From Paraoerskovia sediminicola (lineage in GTDB: Bacteria > Actinomycetota > Actinomycetes > Actinomycetales > Cellulomonadaceae), in assembly GCF_030296575.1 (NCBI RefSeq), contig NZ_AP027729.1:1674001-1738000 (forward strand): a stretch of DNA of 64,000 nt, in the 5' to 3' direction. Positions within the stretch are counted from its first letter, which is position 1. Each line of letters starts with the position of its first letter. Below the pieces are notes generated by a model. The model saw only the letters and a list, made by a program, of their open reading frames with translations, did no database searches and had not been told where the DNA came from. The position numbers and the translations under genes were made by a program. Shown one piece after another: positions 29,971 through 41,600 of this stretch.

Positions 29971-31401
29971 ATGACCAGCAACGTTGCTGTTCCCCCGCAG
30001 ACGGGTGCGAGCCCCGCCGCCCCCGCCGCCGCCCCCAGGCTCAAGAAGCGCCAGCTGTTCGGCTACGCGTCGGGCGACGCCGCCAACAACCTCGCGTTCT
30101 CGATGACCTCGATGTTCCTGCTGCTCTACTACACGGACGTCGTCGGCATCAGCGCCGCGGCCGTCGGGACGCTCTTCCTCGTGATGCGCATCATCGACGC
30201 GTTCACCGACGTGTGGGCCGGCTCGGTGGTCGACAGGACCATGACCCGGTGGGGCAAGTTCCGCCCGTTCTTCCTCTGGGGCGCGCTGCCGCTGCTGCTG
30301 CTGAGCGTCGCGACCTTCACGGTCCCGGGTGGACTGGGCGACACGGGAAGCCTCGTCTATGCGTACGTCACCTACGGCCTGCTCGGGCTCGCGTACACGT
30401 TCGTGAACATCCCGTACGGCTCGCTGGCCTCGGCCATCACGCAGGACTCGAAGGAGCGCGCGAAGCTCGCGACGTGGCGAACCCTCGGGACGGGCGTCAC
30501 GATCCTCATGCTCTCGCTCGTCGTGGCACCGCAGATCAACGATGCCGAGAACCTGCAGCGGGCGCTCACCACGATCACCGCGGCATTCGTCGTCGTCGGC
30601 TTCGCGCTCTACATGTTCCTGTTCAGCACGGCCAAGGAGAACGTGGTCCGCGACGTCGCGCACGTGCCGTTCCGGCAGTCGATCAAGAACCTCAAGGGCA
30701 ACCGTCCCCTCTACATGCTGTGCGGCAGCGCGGTGAGCTTCCTGACCGGCATGATCGCCCTCCAGGGACTGCAGGCCTACTACGCCCGGGACGTCATGGG
30801 CGACGCGAACTACTACATCGTCCTGTCGCTGCTCTCGATCGGGATGATGTTCGTCGTCGCCCCGCTCGTCCCTCGCCTGGTCGGTCGGTTCGGAAAGCGT
30901 GGCGTCTACGTCGGCGGTGGTTCGCTCTCGGTCCTCGGCGGTCTCGTCATCGCCTTCTCGCCGGCCTCCGCCACGGCGCTGATCTTCGCCGGCTTCGTCG
31001 TCTACGGCGCGGGCCTCATGGTCGTCAACACCGTGATGTGGGCGCTCGAGGCCGACACGGTGGAGTACGGCGAATGGAAGAACGGGGTGCGCACCGAGGG
31101 CACGACGTACGCGGTCTTCTCGTTCACGCGCAAGGTCGGGCAGGCGTTCGGCGGCGCGGTCGCCGCGTTCGGACTCACGTACGTCGGCTACGTCTCGGGC
31201 GCCGACTCGCAGACCGCCGAGACCATCGACGGGATCCAGCGCATCGCGGGCCTCCTGCCGGCGGTCTGCGTCGCGATCGGCGTCCTGATCATGCTCCGCT
31301 ACCCCCTCACGGACGCGCGCTTCAAGGAGATCACGGCCGAGATCGCCGCCCGACGGGAGGCCCGCGCTGCCGAGGCGGTGCAGGGCGACACCACCGACTG
31401 A
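29971..31401 (+). CDS. uidB: GPH-family glucuronide:cation symporter
   Basis: 476 residues, 12 membrane helices of the glycoside-pentoside-hexuronide family. Diagnostic blocks: [20 protein letters not shown] at the start, [20 protein letters not shown] in the tenth-helix region and [20 protein letters not shown] in the loop after helix 2-3. In this setting it should import glucuronides with H+ or Na+. The first ~30 residues are an Ala/Pro-rich cytosolic tail. ATG 29971 has ATGAGGA upstream. Between uidA and manD on the same strand. Confidence 0.92.
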   Translation: MTSNVAVPPQTGASPAAPAAAPRLKKRQLFGYASGDAANNLAFSMTSMFLLLYYTDVVGISAAAVGTLFLVMRIIDAFTDVWAGSVVDRTMTRWGKFRPFFLWGALPLLLLSVATFTVPGGLGDTGSLVYAYVTYGLLGLAYTFVNIPYGSLASAITQDSKERAKLATWRTLGTGVTILMLSLVVAPQINDAENLQRALTTITAAFVVVGFALYMFLFSTAKENVVRDVAHVPFRQSIKNLKGNRPLYMLCGSAVSFLTGMIALQGLQAYYARDVMGDANYYIVLSLLSIGMMFVVAPLVPRLVGRFGKRGVYVGGGSLSVLGGLVIAFSPASATALIFAGFVVYGAGLMVVNTVMWALEADTVEYGEWKNGVRTEGTTYAVFSFTRKVGQAFGGAVAAFGLTYVGYVSGADSQTAETIDGIQRIAGLLPAVCVAIGVLIMLRYPLTDARFKEITAEIAARREARAAEAVQGDTTD

Positions 31402-31474
31402 CCGATCCACCCTGCGTGGTGCCGGGACCGCCTCCGTGCGGGCCCGGTACCCCCACCGACCGGAGAGAAGTGCC

Positions 31475-32713
31475 ATGAAGATCACCGCCGCCGACGTCAT
31501 CGTCACGAGTCCCGACCGCAACTTCGTCACCCTGAGGATCACGACCGACGAGGGCCTCACCGGCCTCGGGGACGCGACCCTCAACGGGCGCGAGCTCGCG
31601 GTCGTGGCGTACCTGCGGGAGCACGTCGTCCCGCTGCTGATCGGCAGCGACGCCTCGCGGATCGAGGACACGTGGCAGTTCCTCTACAGGAGCGCGTACT
31701 GGCGTCGTGGTCCGGTGACGATGACGGCAAGCGCCGCGGTCGACATGGCGCTCTGGGACATCAAGGGCAAGGCCGCGGGCATGCCGGTGTACCAGCTGCT
31801 CGGGGGCGCGAGCCGTGACGGCCTCATGGCCTACGGGCACGCCTCGGGCAAGACGACGGACGAGCTCTTCGACTCGATCCGTGAGCACCTGGACGCGGGG
31901 TACCGGTCGATCCGGGTGCAGACGGGCGTGCCGGGGCTGAAGGCGATCTACGGGATCGCCTCGCAGGCGGCCGCGGCCGGTGGGGGCGAGGCCCGCTACG
32001 ACCACGAGCCGGCGCGCCGGGGTGCCCGGCCGACCGAAGAGGACTGGGACACGCGGGCGTATCTCAAGCACCTGCCGGGCGTCTTCGAGGCGGTGCGGAA
32101 CGAGTTCGGCCCGGACCTGCCGCTGCTGCACGACGGGCACCACCGCATGACCCCGATCCAGGCGGCGAAGCTGGGCAAGTCGCTCGAGCCGTACGACCTG
32201 TTCTGGCTCGAGGACTGCACGCCGGCCGAGAACCAGGAGGCCCTGCGGCTGGTGCGTCAGCACACGACGACGCCGCTGGCGATCGGCGAGATCTTCAACA
32301 CCGTGTGGGACTTCAAGGACCTGATCCGCGACCAGCTCATCGACTACGTCCGCGGTGCGGTGACCCACATGGGCGGTATCACGCCGCTGCGCAAGACCCT
32401 CGACTATGCGGCGCAGTATCAGATCAAGTCCGGGATGCACGGCCCGACCGACGTGTCCCCGGTCGGGATGGCGGCAGCGATGCACCTCGGGCTGGCGATC
32501 CACAACTTCGGCATCCAGGAGTACATGCCGCACGGCGCGCGCACGAACGAGGTGTTCGAGCAGAGCTTCTCGTGGTCGGGCGGGTACCTGCACCCGGGAG
32601 AGAAGCCCGGGCTGGGTGTCGAGCTGAACGCCGACGCGGCCGGTCGCTATCCCTACGAGCAGGCGTACCTGCCGTACAACCGGCTCGCGGACGGGACCGT
32701 CCACGACTGGTGA
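31475..32713 (+). CDS. manD: D-mannonate dehydratase of the enolase superfamily (ManD)
   Basis: 412 residues. It fits the ManD/RspA group: [20 protein letters not shown] at the start, the metal-binding [20 protein letters not shown] block, [20 protein letters not shown], the [10 protein letters not shown] strand end and the [14 protein letters not shown] loop with the catalytic His. It dehydrates D-mannonate to 2-keto-3-deoxygluconate, the step after UxuB. SD GGAGAGAAG precedes ATG 31475. Some RspA-type homologues are weak or inactive dehydratases; the operon context argues for true activity here. No uxuA-type dehydratase is present, so ManD fills that step. Confidence 0.92.
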   Translation: MKITAADVIVTSPDRNFVTLRITTDEGLTGLGDATLNGRELAVVAYLREHVVPLLIGSDASRIEDTWQFLYRSAYWRRGPVTMTASAAVDMALWDIKGKAAGMPVYQLLGGASRDGLMAYGHASGKTTDELFDSIREHLDAGYRSIRVQTGVPGLKAIYGIASQAAAAGGGEARYDHEPARRGARPTEEDWDTRAYLKHLPGVFEAVRNEFGPDLPLLHDGHHRMTPIQAAKLGKSLEPYDLFWLEDCTPAENQEALRLVRQHTTTPLAIGEIFNTVWDFKDLIRDQLIDYVRGAVTHMGGITPLRKTLDYAAQYQIKSGMHGPTDVSPVGMAAAMHLGLAIHNFGIQEYMPHGARTNEVFEQSFSWSGGYLHPGEKPGLGVELNADAAGRYPYEQAYLPYNRLADGTVHDW

Positions 32714-32791
32714 CGTCCTGACGCGCGGCCGGGTGCGCCGTCCGACACCGAGTGCGGCGCTGCCGACGCGCCCGCGGCACAGGCCGCGAAC

Positions 32792-32797
32792 TAGGCT
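32792..32797 (+). promoter_or_regulatory. -10 box TAGGCT of the MFS gene, leaderless type
   Basis: TAGGCT ends 8 nt before GTG 32806; no SD. The gene therefore has its own promoter, separate from manD. Confidence 0.5.
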
Positions 32798-32805
32798 CGG
32801 ACCTC

Positions 32806-34185
32806 GTGCCCCGCATCCCCACCGGCGTCCTCGTCGACACGACACCGCTGCGCGTCTCGCCGACGTACCGTCGTCTCTGGTGGGGGCTCGGTGTCGCCAA
32901 CTTCGGTACGCAGCTCACGGTCGTCGCGGTGGGGCTGCAGGTCTACGCGATCACGGGCTCGACGCTCGCGGTCGGGGTGCTCGGGATCTGCGCGCTCGTC
33001 CCGCTCGTCCTGCTCGGCCTCTACGGCGGTGCGCTCGTGGACGCGTACGACAGGCGGAGGGTCGCCCTGCTCTCGGCCCTCGTCCTCTGGGCGGCGACCG
33101 CGGGCATCGCCCTCCAGGCGTGGCTCGCGCTCGACACCGTCGGGCTCCTCTACGGGCTGGTCGCGGTCCAGTCCGCCGCGTCGGCCGTCCACAACCCCGC
33201 CCGCTCGGCGATCATCCCCAGGCTGCTCGACAAGACGCTCGTCCCCGCCGCCAACGCCCTCGGCACGCTCGCCTGGAGCGTCGCCCTGACCGTCGGGCCG
33301 CTCGCCGGCGCCGCGCTCGTCGCAGTCTGGGGGTACGCCGAGGCGTACACGGTCGACGTCCTGCTCTTCACCGTCGCGCTGTGGGCCGTCTGGCGGCTGC
33401 CACCCATCCCGCCCGAGCCCGACCCGCTCGCCCAGGCGGAGCGGCCTACCGAAGCCGGTGGACCGTCGTCGGGCGCCCCCGGCGTGCCCACCCACGGTGC
33501 CGGACGGCGCCCCCGCGGCCGGGTGGTCGGGCTCGCCTCCGTCCTCGACGGGCTGCGCTACCTCGCGACCCGCCCGAACGTGCGTACCACGTTCGTCGTC
33601 GACCTGGCGGCGATGGTCCTGGCGATGCCGCGGGTCGTCTTCCCCGCGGTCGGGGTGCTCTACCTCGGCGGGGGAGAGGTCACGACCGGCATCCTCACGG
33701 CGGGCATCGCGACGGGCGGGATCCTGGCCGGGCTGTTCAGCGGGGCGCTGACCCGCGTCCGGTGGCAGGGGCAGGTGATCGTCTGGGCGATCACGGCTTG
33801 GGGCCTCAGCGTCGCGGCGTTCGGCGGCACCCTGGTGACCGTCGGCTCCACGTCGCCGGAGCAGGTGCTGACCGTCGCGCTGGTCGTGGCGTTCCTGGCC
33901 CTCGCCGGAGCCGGGGCGGCCGACGCGATCAGCTCGGTGTTCCGGCAGACGATCCTGCAGACCGCGACCCCGGACGCGATGCGCGGGCGGCTCCAAGGGA
34001 TCTTCATCGTCGTCGTGGCCGGCGGGCCGCGCCTCGGCGACCTCGTCGTCGGTGCCGACGCCGGGCTCGTGGGCGAGGGCTGGGCCGCGGTGATCGGCGG
34101 CCTGCTCTGCGTCGCGGTGGTGTGGTTCGTCGTCCGGCGGCAACCACGGTTCTGGGCCTACGACGCCCGGGACCCCCAGCCCTGA
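32806..34185 (+). CDS. MFS transporter, EntS-like exporter family
   Basis: 459 residues, 12 predicted helices with a long cytosolic loop (residues ~205-240, Pro/Gly-rich) between halves. Features of the DHA3/EntS group: FRRLWW-type start (YRRLWWGLGVANFGTQLTVV), GLYGGALVDAYDRRRV as the motif A loop, SAVHNPARSAIIPRLLD, and RQTILQTATPDAMRGRLQGI in the tenth helix region. Members export siderophores or macrolides; no siderophore genes are near, so the cargo is unknown. Confidence 0.85.
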   Translation: MPRIPTGVLVDTTPLRVSPTYRRLWWGLGVANFGTQLTVVAVGLQVYAITGSTLAVGVLGICALVPLVLLGLYGGALVDAYDRRRVALLSALVLWAATAGIALQAWLALDTVGLLYGLVAVQSAASAVHNPARSAIIPRLLDKTLVPAANALGTLAWSVALTVGPLAGAALVAVWGYAEAYTVDVLLFTVALWAVWRLPPIPPEPDPLAQAERPTEAGGPSSGAPGVPTHGAGRRPRGRVVGLASVLDGLRYLATRPNVRTTFVVDLAAMVLAMPRVVFPAVGVLYLGGGEVTTGILTAGIATGGILAGLFSGALTRVRWQGQVIVWAITAWGLSVAAFGGTLVTVGSTSPEQVLTVALVVAFLALAGAGAADAISSVFRQTILQTATPDAMRGRLQGIFIVVVAGGPRLGDLVVGADAGLVGEGWAAVIGGLLCVAVVWFVVRRQPRFWAYDARDPQP

Positions 34186-34357
34186 CCCGGACCGTGAGAG
34201 CGCGCCGGAAAGATCGGAGGGCATTTGTGAGCACCCCCACTTAAATTTACGGCAACGGCCCACCCCTCGCCGGGCACCTTCCGATATGCGCCGATACTGT
34301 GCAGTCGTACAGGGGACCGTCGGCGCTCCCCGCGGAGATCGTGTGAGGAGTCGTCCG

Positions 34358-35860
34358 GTGAGCAGTCAAACAGGATCGTCCGGGGCCATCGCGGACCCGA
34401 AGCTGAACCGCAAGGTCATCGCCATCAGCGTCGGTGCGGCGCTCGGTGGCTTCCTCTTCGGGTTCGACTCCTCGGTGATCAACGGTGCCGTCGAGTCCAT
34501 CCAGGGCGAGTTCGAGCTCAGCGACGCGTTCACCGGATTCGCCGTCGCGTCGGCCCTCCTCGGTTGCGCGGTCGGTGCCTGGTTCGCCGGCTCGATCGCC
34601 AACAGGTACGGCCGCATCCGCGTCATGGTGATCTCGGCGATCCTCTTCCTCATCTCCGCGATCGGCTCCGGCTTCGCGTTCGAGGTCTGGGACCTCATCC
34701 TCTGGCGCGTCGTCGGCGGCCTGGCCATCGGTGCCGCGTCGGTGATCGCTCCCGCCTACATCGCGGAGGTCGCGCCGTCGAAGTTCCGCGGTCGCCTGGG
34801 CTCGCTCCAGCAGATGGCCATCGTGCTCGGCATCTTCACCGCGCTGCTCAGCGACCAGCTCTTCGCGGAGGGTGCGGGCGGCGCGTCCAACGACCTGTGG
34901 TTCGGCCTCGAGGCCTGGCGGTGGATGTTCCTCGCGGGCGCCGTCCCCAGCGTGGTCTACGGCCTGGTGGCGATGACGCTCCCCGAGTCCCCGCGCTACC
35001 TCGTCGGCAAGAACCGCGACGAGGAGGCCGCGCAGGTGCTGCGCGACTACTCGGGCGAGGCCGACGTCGACCACAAGATCGCCGACATCCACACGTCGCT
35101 CGGCAAGGACGAGAAGCGCACCCTCGGCGACCTCAAGGGCAGCACGTTCGGTCTCAAGCCGATCGTCTGGACCGGGATCCTGCTCTCCGTCTTCCAGCAG
35201 TTCGTCGGCATCAACGTGATCTTCTACTACTCGACGTCGCTCTGGCAGTCGGTCGGCTTCGACGAGTCGCAGGCGTTCCTCACCTCGACGATCACGTCCG
35301 TCACCAACATCGTCGTCACGATCGTCGCCATCCTGCTCGTCGACCGCATCGGTCGCCGACTGCTGCTCCTCATCGGTTCCACGGGCATGTTCCTCACCCT
35401 CGGTCTCATGGCGGTCGCCTTCTCGACCGCGACGATCGACGGCAACGGTGACGCCCAGCTCTCCGACGCGTGGGGGACCGCCGCGCTCATCGGCGCGAAC
35501 GGGTTCGTCGTCTTCTTCGGCGCGACCTGGGGCCCCGTGGTCTGGGTCCTGCTGGGCGAGATGTTCCCGAACCGGATCCGCGCGACGGCGCTCGCGGTCG
35601 CGGCGGCCGCACAGTGGGTCGCGAACTGGGCCATCACGATGACGTTCCCCGTGTTCGCGGACATCGGCCTGACCTTCGCCTACGGCTTCTACACGGCGAT
35701 GGCGCTGCTCTCGCTGATCTTCGTGTTCTTCCGAGTGCCCGAGACCAAGGGCATGGAGCTCGAGGACATGCACGACGACGTCCAGGTCAAGCGGGGCAAG
35801 TTCGTCGCCTCGACCGTCGGCGGGGCGAGCATCCCCGACGACCAGCTCCGCGACGAGTAG
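34358..35860 (+). CDS. Sugar porter family MFS symporter
   Basis: 500 residues, 12 helices. The sugar porter signatures are all there: GGFLFGFDSSVINGAV in helix 1, RYGRIRVM after helix 2, PAYIAEVAPSKFRGRLGSLQ, PESPRYLVGK after helix 6, QQFVGINVIFYYS in helix 7, DRIGRRLLLL, and PETKGMELEDM at the end. It should import a hexose or pentose with H+; the sugar cannot be assigned. GTG 34358 is placed by TGAGGAG at 34344-34350. The 172-nt upstream region has an unusually A/T-rich patch (TTAAATTTAC at 34231-34240), probably the promoter or an operator. Confidence 0.93.
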   Translation: MSSQTGSSGAIADPKLNRKVIAISVGAALGGFLFGFDSSVINGAVESIQGEFELSDAFTGFAVASALLGCAVGAWFAGSIANRYGRIRVMVISAILFLISAIGSGFAFEVWDLILWRVVGGLAIGAASVIAPAYIAEVAPSKFRGRLGSLQQMAIVLGIFTALLSDQLFAEGAGGASNDLWFGLEAWRWMFLAGAVPSVVYGLVAMTLPESPRYLVGKNRDEEAAQVLRDYSGEADVDHKIADIHTSLGKDEKRTLGDLKGSTFGLKPIVWTGILLSVFQQFVGINVIFYYSTSLWQSVGFDESQAFLTSTITSVTNIVVTIVAILLVDRIGRRLLLLIGSTGMFLTLGLMAVAFSTATIDGNGDAQLSDAWGTAALIGANGFVVFFGATWGPVVWVLLGEMFPNRIRATALAVAAAAQWVANWAITMTFPVFADIGLTFAYGFYTAMALLSLIFVFFRVPETKGMELEDMHDDVQVKRGKFVASTVGGASIPDDQLRDE

Positions 35861-35891
35861 GCCCGTCCGGCACCACCGCCACAGACGCGCA

Positions 35892-35922
35892 GAGCCCGGC
35901 AGCGCACGTCGCTGCCGGGCTC
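35892..35922 (+). terminator. Terminator of the sugar porter gene
   Basis: GAGCCCGGCAGC (35892-35903) and GCTGCCGGGCTC (35911-35922) form a perfect 12-bp stem with a 7-nt loop, 31 nt after the stop; flanking GACGCGCAG/CTGCGCGTC extends it with one bulge. Confidence 0.85.
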
Positions 35923-35948
35923 CTGCGCGTCGGTGCTGCGCCCTTCAC

Positions 35949-36052
35949 GCCGAACCCGTGGTCGTGCGTGGCCGAACCGGTGAGTGTGCTGGGCCGAACC
36001 GGTGGTCGTGCGTGATCCGAGCCCCGGGATCGAACACAACCACCGGTTCGGC
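35949..36052. repeat. REP-like palindromic element, copy 1
   Basis: Three head-to-tail 22-nt units start at 35949, 35971 and 35993, each beginning GCCGAACC. The third forms the left arm of a hairpin whose right arm (36028-36052) ends ACCACCGGTTCGGC; arms of about 25 nt pair with few mismatches over a 10-nt CG-rich loop. The element sits between convergent genes, after the sugar porter terminator and before the poxB stop. A second copy is at 51872-52044. Confidence 0.8.
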
Positions 36053-36087
36053 ATCTGTAGCGGTCGTGCATTGGCGGAGGCCCGGGG

Positions 36088-37884
36088 CTAGGGACGCGGC
36101 ACGTTGCGCAGGTTCGACCGCGCCATCGACACCGCCTCGCCCATGCCCCCGCCGAGCACCTCCTTGGTCAGCGCCGCCGCGAAGCCGCGGACCTGGCCGG
36201 CGGTGATGTTGGGCGGGATCGACAGGGCACGCGGGTCGGTGACCACGTCGACGAGGGCTGGGCCTGGCTGGGCCAGCGCCTCCTCGAGCGCCCGCCGCAC
36301 GTCCGCGGGGTCGGTGACTCGTCGTGACGGGATCCCGAGCGCGGCGGCGACGGCCGCGTAGTCGACGTCGGGCGAGTCGGTGCCGAACGACGGCAGGCCG
36401 TCCACGAGCATCTCGAGCCGCACCATACCGAGCGTCGCGTTGTTGAACAGCACGACGGTCACGGGCAGGTCGTAGTGCCTGGCGGTGATGAGCTCGCCCA
36501 TCAGCATCGACAGCCCGCCGTCGCCGGCGAGCGCGACCACCTGCCGATCGGAGCCTGCGGCGCGCGCCGCGAACGCCGCGCCGTTCGCGTGCGGCAGCGC
36601 GTTCGCCATCGACCCGTGCAGGAACGACCCGATGACGCGCCGCCGCCCGTTCGGGGACAGGTAGCGCGCCGCCCACACGTTGCACATGCCGGTGTCGACG
36701 GTGAACACCGCGTCGTCGCCCGCGACCTGGTCGAGCTGGTCGGCGACGAACTCGGGGTGGATCGCGGTCTCGTGCTCGACGTCGCGGGTGTACGCGCCGA
36801 CGACCCCGCCGAGGGCCTTCTCGTGCTTCTTGCGCATGTGGTCCACGAACTTCGTGCTGCGCGCAGCCTCGACCTGCGGGGTGAGCAGGCGCAGGGTCTC
36901 GCCGACGTCCCCGACGACCGCGAGGTCGAGCCGGGTCCGGCGGCCCATGCGCGCGGGCTCGATGTCCACCTGGGCGGTGCGGACGTCGTCCGGCAGGAAC
37001 TGGTCGTACGGGAAGTCCGTCCCGAGCAGGAGGAGCAGGTCGGCGTCGTGGATCGCGTCGTCGCAGGCGCCGTACCCGAGCAGGCCGCTCATGCCGACGT
37101 CGAACGGGTTGTCGTACTGGATCCACTCCTTGCCGCGCAGCGAGTGGCCGACCGGGGCGCCGATCTTCTCGGCCAAGGCCAGCACCTCGTCGCGGGCGTG
37201 CCGGACGCCGGCCCCCGCGAAGATCGTGACCTTGCCTGCGGCGTCGATCGCGCGGGCGAGGTCGCGCACGGCGTCCGCGTCGGGGACGAGCCGCGCGGGG
37301 CGCGGCGGGTACGCGACGTCCGGGACGGCGTCCGGCGCGTCGAGGTCGGCGACGTCGCCCGGCAGGGTGAGGACGGCGACGCCGGGGCCGGCGACGGCGT
37401 GGTGGATCGCCGAGTTGATGACCCGGGGCCTGCGCGGCCGACGAGATCATCTCGGAGTACACGGAGCACTCGACGAAGAGCCGGTCCGGGTGCGTCTCCT
37501 GGAAGAACTCCGTACCGATCTGCGCGCTCGGGATGTGGCTCGCGATGGCGAGGACGGGCACGCGGGAGCGGTTCGCGTCGTACAGGCCGTTGATCAGGTG
37601 CAGGTTGCCGGGGCCGCACGAGCCCGCGCACACCGCGAGGTTCCCGGTGACCTCGGCCTCCGCGGCGGCCATGAACGCGGCGGCCTCCTCGTGGCGCACG
37701 TGGACCCATTCGATGCCGGTGCCGTCCTCGTTGGAGCGGCGGATCGCGTCGACGACCGGGTTCAGGCTGTCGCCGACGATGCCGAAGACGTGCTTGACCC
37801 CCGCCGCGACGAGCTGGGCGACGAGCAGGTCCGCGACGGTGCGGTCCTTCTGGTCCTGGGGGAGCGGTTGATGCCGAAGGGCAC
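36088..37884 (-). CDS. poxB: Pyruvate dehydrogenase (quinone) / TPP-dependent oxidase, two apparent -1 frameshifts
   Basis: About 598 residues after correction. From GTG 37884 (AGGAGGT upstream) the frame MPFGINRSP breaks in G5 at 37858-37862; an extra base gives [20 protein letters not shown] and the Glu of [17 protein letters not shown], the TPP-activating residue. A second break at 37422-37428 is healed by one base (SSAAQAP then [17 protein letters not shown]). The TPP site is [20 protein letters not shown] with [10 protein letters not shown]. PoxB oxidises pyruvate to acetate and CO2, passing electrons to quinone at the membrane. A C-terminal segment after 550 is where PoxB binds lipid. 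Confidence 0.9.
37422..37428. other. Probable frameshift site in poxB (second)
   Basis: CCCGGGG; one additional C or G joins the two PoxB readings. Confidence 0.7.
37858..37862. other. Probable frameshift site in poxB (first)
   Basis: Five G on the plus strand (C on the coding strand); a sixth joins the start to the TPP-binding domain. Confidence 0.75.
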
Positions 37885-37896
37885 GAGACCTCCTGG

Positions 37897-37944
37897 GTTG
37901 TCGGACGGGCTGTCGGACGGATCGTCGGCGGGTTGTCGGACGTG
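37897..37944. repeat. Degenerate 12-bp tandem repeat upstream of poxB
   Basis: Four units related to GTTGTCGGACGG start just upstream of the poxB ribosome-binding site; the first two differ by one base. They may be operator half-sites in phase or simple slippage repeats. Confidence 0.55.
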
Positions 37945-38076
37945 CGGCGGACCCGGCTGCGGCCCGGGCCGTCGTGACCCGTGTGCGGGCGCTGCCTCCA
38001 CGATCACCCGCTCAGCGCTTCGACGCGACACCACCGCCCTCCCGCAGGGCGCGTGCGTGCGCAGCGGATCGATCGG

Positions 38077-39477
38077 TCAGGCGTCCTCGGCGACGACGTC
38101 GACCGCACGGTCGCGCCTGAGGCTGCGGATCGAGAGGGCGGAGACGACCACGGCGAGCGCGCCGCCGGCCATGACGACGTGGTAACCGCCCGCCGCGCCG
38201 ACGGTCTCGACCCGCATCCCCGCCAGGGACGCGCCGATCGAGACCCCGACGCCCAGCGCGGTCCCGACCCACGCGAGCCCCTCGGTGAGCTGGGAGGGCG
38301 CGACGAGCCGCTGCACGAGCGCGTTGCCGTTGATCAGGGTGGGGGCGATCGCGAACCCGGCGACGAACATCACGGCCGCCAGCACCGGGACGGAGTGCGC
38401 CAGGGAGAAGAGCGCGGTGCCGAGGGCGAGGGCGACCATGCCGATCACGAACCGCTGCCACAGCGGCGACACCCAGTGCCGCGCCCCGTACGCCAGCCCG
38501 GAGACCAACGAGCCGCACGCGAACACCGCGAGCAGGACGCCCGAGATCCCGGGCATCCCGTGCTCGTCGGCGAACGCGACGGTGGCGACGTCCGTCGCGC
38601 CGAAGATGACCCCCATCGCGACGAAGACGATCACGAGGGCGAGCATGCCGGGGGTGCGCATCGCGGTGGGCACCCGTGCGGCGGTCGCGGAGACGGCGCC
38701 GTCCGTCCCGCGGTCACCGGTCCCGGCGGTGACCGCCACGGGCGGTTCGGTGGCGCGCTGGGAGACGAACCAGAGACCCCCGACGAACGCCCCGACCAGG
38801 GACACGACCAGGCCGGCGGACGGCGTCACGCTCGTCGCGAGGATCGTCACGGCGGCGGGCCCGACCACGAAGACGACCTCGTCGAGCGCGGACTCCAGCG
38901 AGTAGGCCGTGTGGAGCTTGCGTGGGTCGGGCAGCGCGTACGACCAGCGGGCGCGGACCATCGAGCCGAAGGAGCCGGCGGAACCTCCCGCGAGGGCCGC
39001 GAAGACGTAGAGCAGCCACTCGGGGCCGCGGGCATTACCGATCAGGATGAGGCCGGACAGGGAGACCGCCGCCACGAGGATCAGGGGCAGCATGACGCGC
39101 CGCTGGCCCTTGCGGTCGACGAGCCGGGCCAGCGGCGGCGAGCAGATCGCCTGCGCGAGGATCAGCGCCGCGGAGACGCGCCCCGCGAGGGCGTACGAGT
39201 CGTAGAAGCGCTCGACCATGAGCACGGTCCCGATGCCGAGCATCGCCATGGGCATCCGTGCGAGGAGCGCTGCCGCCGAGAACTTCGCGGCGCCGGGGGT
39301 GCGCAGGACCTCGGCGTAGGGGTTGCGACGGGTGCGTCGCGGGGAGATTCCTGTACCACCGTCCCAGTCTGGCACCTGGTCCGGGCCACGGCGCCCGATC
39401 TGCGCCCGATCCAGTGTGACGAGCGTGGCATCGGGCCGCCCGGGCTCGGGCGGGCCGCCCGTGCTTGACTGAGCCAT
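38077..39477 (-). CDS. MFS transporter
   Basis: 466 residues, 12 helices, with a ~60-residue polar N-terminus. The loop after helix 2 reads LARLVDRKGQRRVM, and a mid loop is PDPRKLHTAYSLESALDEVV, followed by FVVGPAAVTILATSV; this is typical of a group of actinobacterial MFS proteins without known cargo. The start is uncertain: ATG 39477 shares the CATG at 39475-39478 with the start codon of the divergent GNAT gene and no SD is seen. No other start fits before the first helix. Confidence 0.82.
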   Translation of the reverse strand: MAQSSTGGPPEPGRPDATLVTLDRAQIGRRGPDQVPDWDGGTGISPRRTRRNPYAEVLRTPGAAKFSAAALLARMPMAMLGIGTVLMVERFYDSYALAGRVSAALILAQAICSPPLARLVDRKGQRRVMLPLILVAAVSLSGLILIGNARGPEWLLYVFAALAGGSAGSFGSMVRARWSYALPDPRKLHTAYSLESALDEVVFVVGPAAVTILATSVTPSAGLVVSLVGAFVGGLWFVSQRATEPPVAVTAGTGDRGTDGAVSATAARVPTAMRTPGMLALVIVFVAMGVIFGATDVATVAFADEHGMPGISGVLLAVFACGSLVSGLAYGARHWVSPLWQRFVIGMVALALGTALFSLAHSVPVLAAVMFVAGFAIAPTLINGNALVQRLVAPSQLTEGLAWVGTALGVGVSIGASLAGMRVETVGAAGGYHVVMAGGALAVVVSALSIRSLRRDRAVDVVAEDA

Positions 39478-39775
39478 GGCGCAACGCATGGAGTACGAGG
39501 TCGTCCGCGAGTGGGCGGCCAGCCGCTATGAGGCCAGGACCCCGGACGGGACGGTGGTCGGCATCGCGGAGTACGTGCTGGCTGAGGGGACGATCGAGCT
39601 CCCGCACACCGTCGTCCCGACCGAGTTCGAGGGGCAGGGCATCGCCTCGGCCCTCGCCCGGGCAGCCCTGCGCGACGCGCGGGACGGCGAGCTCAAGGTG
39701 ATCCCGACGTGCTGGTTCATCGACTCGTACATCGAGCGTCACCCCGAGTACTGGGACCTCGTCTCCCGCGGCTAG
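39476..39775 (+). CDS. Small GNAT-like N-acetyltransferase (YjdJ type)
   Basis: 99 residues, a minimal GNAT fold of the COG2388 type. The acetyl-CoA binding strand-loop is PTEFEGQGIASALARAALRD, and the family ending VIPTCWFIDSYIERHPEYWD is intact. The substrate is unknown. ATG 39476 overlaps the divergent MFS start; ATG 39488 (MEYEVVREW) is an equally good start and would separate the two genes. Confidence 0.85.
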   Translation: MAQRMEYEVVREWAASRYEARTPDGTVVGIAEYVLAEGTIELPHTVVPTEFEGQGIASALARAALRDARDGELKVIPTCWFIDSYIERHPEYWDLVSRG

Positions 39776-39850
39776 CCGCGCACGACCCGCCGCGGGAGAC
39801 GCACGGCCGACCGCGGGCGACGCGCAGCTCGCGCGGGCCTGCGCAGCCGG

Positions 39851-41533
<1,683 letters not shown>

Positions 41534-41539
41534 AGGACG

Positions 41540-41545
41540 ATCCTG
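41540..41545 (-). promoter_or_regulatory. -10 box CAGGAT of pgm, leaderless type
   Basis: On the minus strand CAGGAT ends 6 nt before ATG 41533. Confidence 0.5.
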
Positions 41546-41587
41546 CCACCGCCCGCCGACGTCTGCGTGGCGGGCGAGCGTCGCGGA

Positions 41588-41593
41588 TAGACT
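41588..41593 (+). promoter_or_regulatory. -10 box TAGACT of the DUF5926 gene, leaderless type
   Basis: TAGACT ends 7 nt before ATG 41601; no SD. Back to back with the pgm promoter. Confidence 0.55.
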
Positions 41594-41600
41594 CGCGCGC

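Noticed and set aside
32806..34185. Assigning the MFS protein as a siderophore exporter
   Set aside because: Only family resemblance to EntS supports this; there are no siderophore biosynthesis or uptake genes in the window.
35949..36014. CRISPR-like short repeats
   Set aside because: The 22-nt units are directly adjacent, with no spacers, and there are no cas genes; they form a hairpin with an inverted unit.
36007..36052. tRNA-like motif (GTTCGATCCC-type on the minus strand)
   Set aside because: It resembles a T-loop, but no acceptor, D or anticodon arm can be folded; the segment is part of the REP-like hairpin, which recurs at 51918.
35941..36060. Insertion sequence remnant
   Set aside because: There are terminal-like inverted arms but no target duplication or transposase fragment; the element is better described as REP-like.
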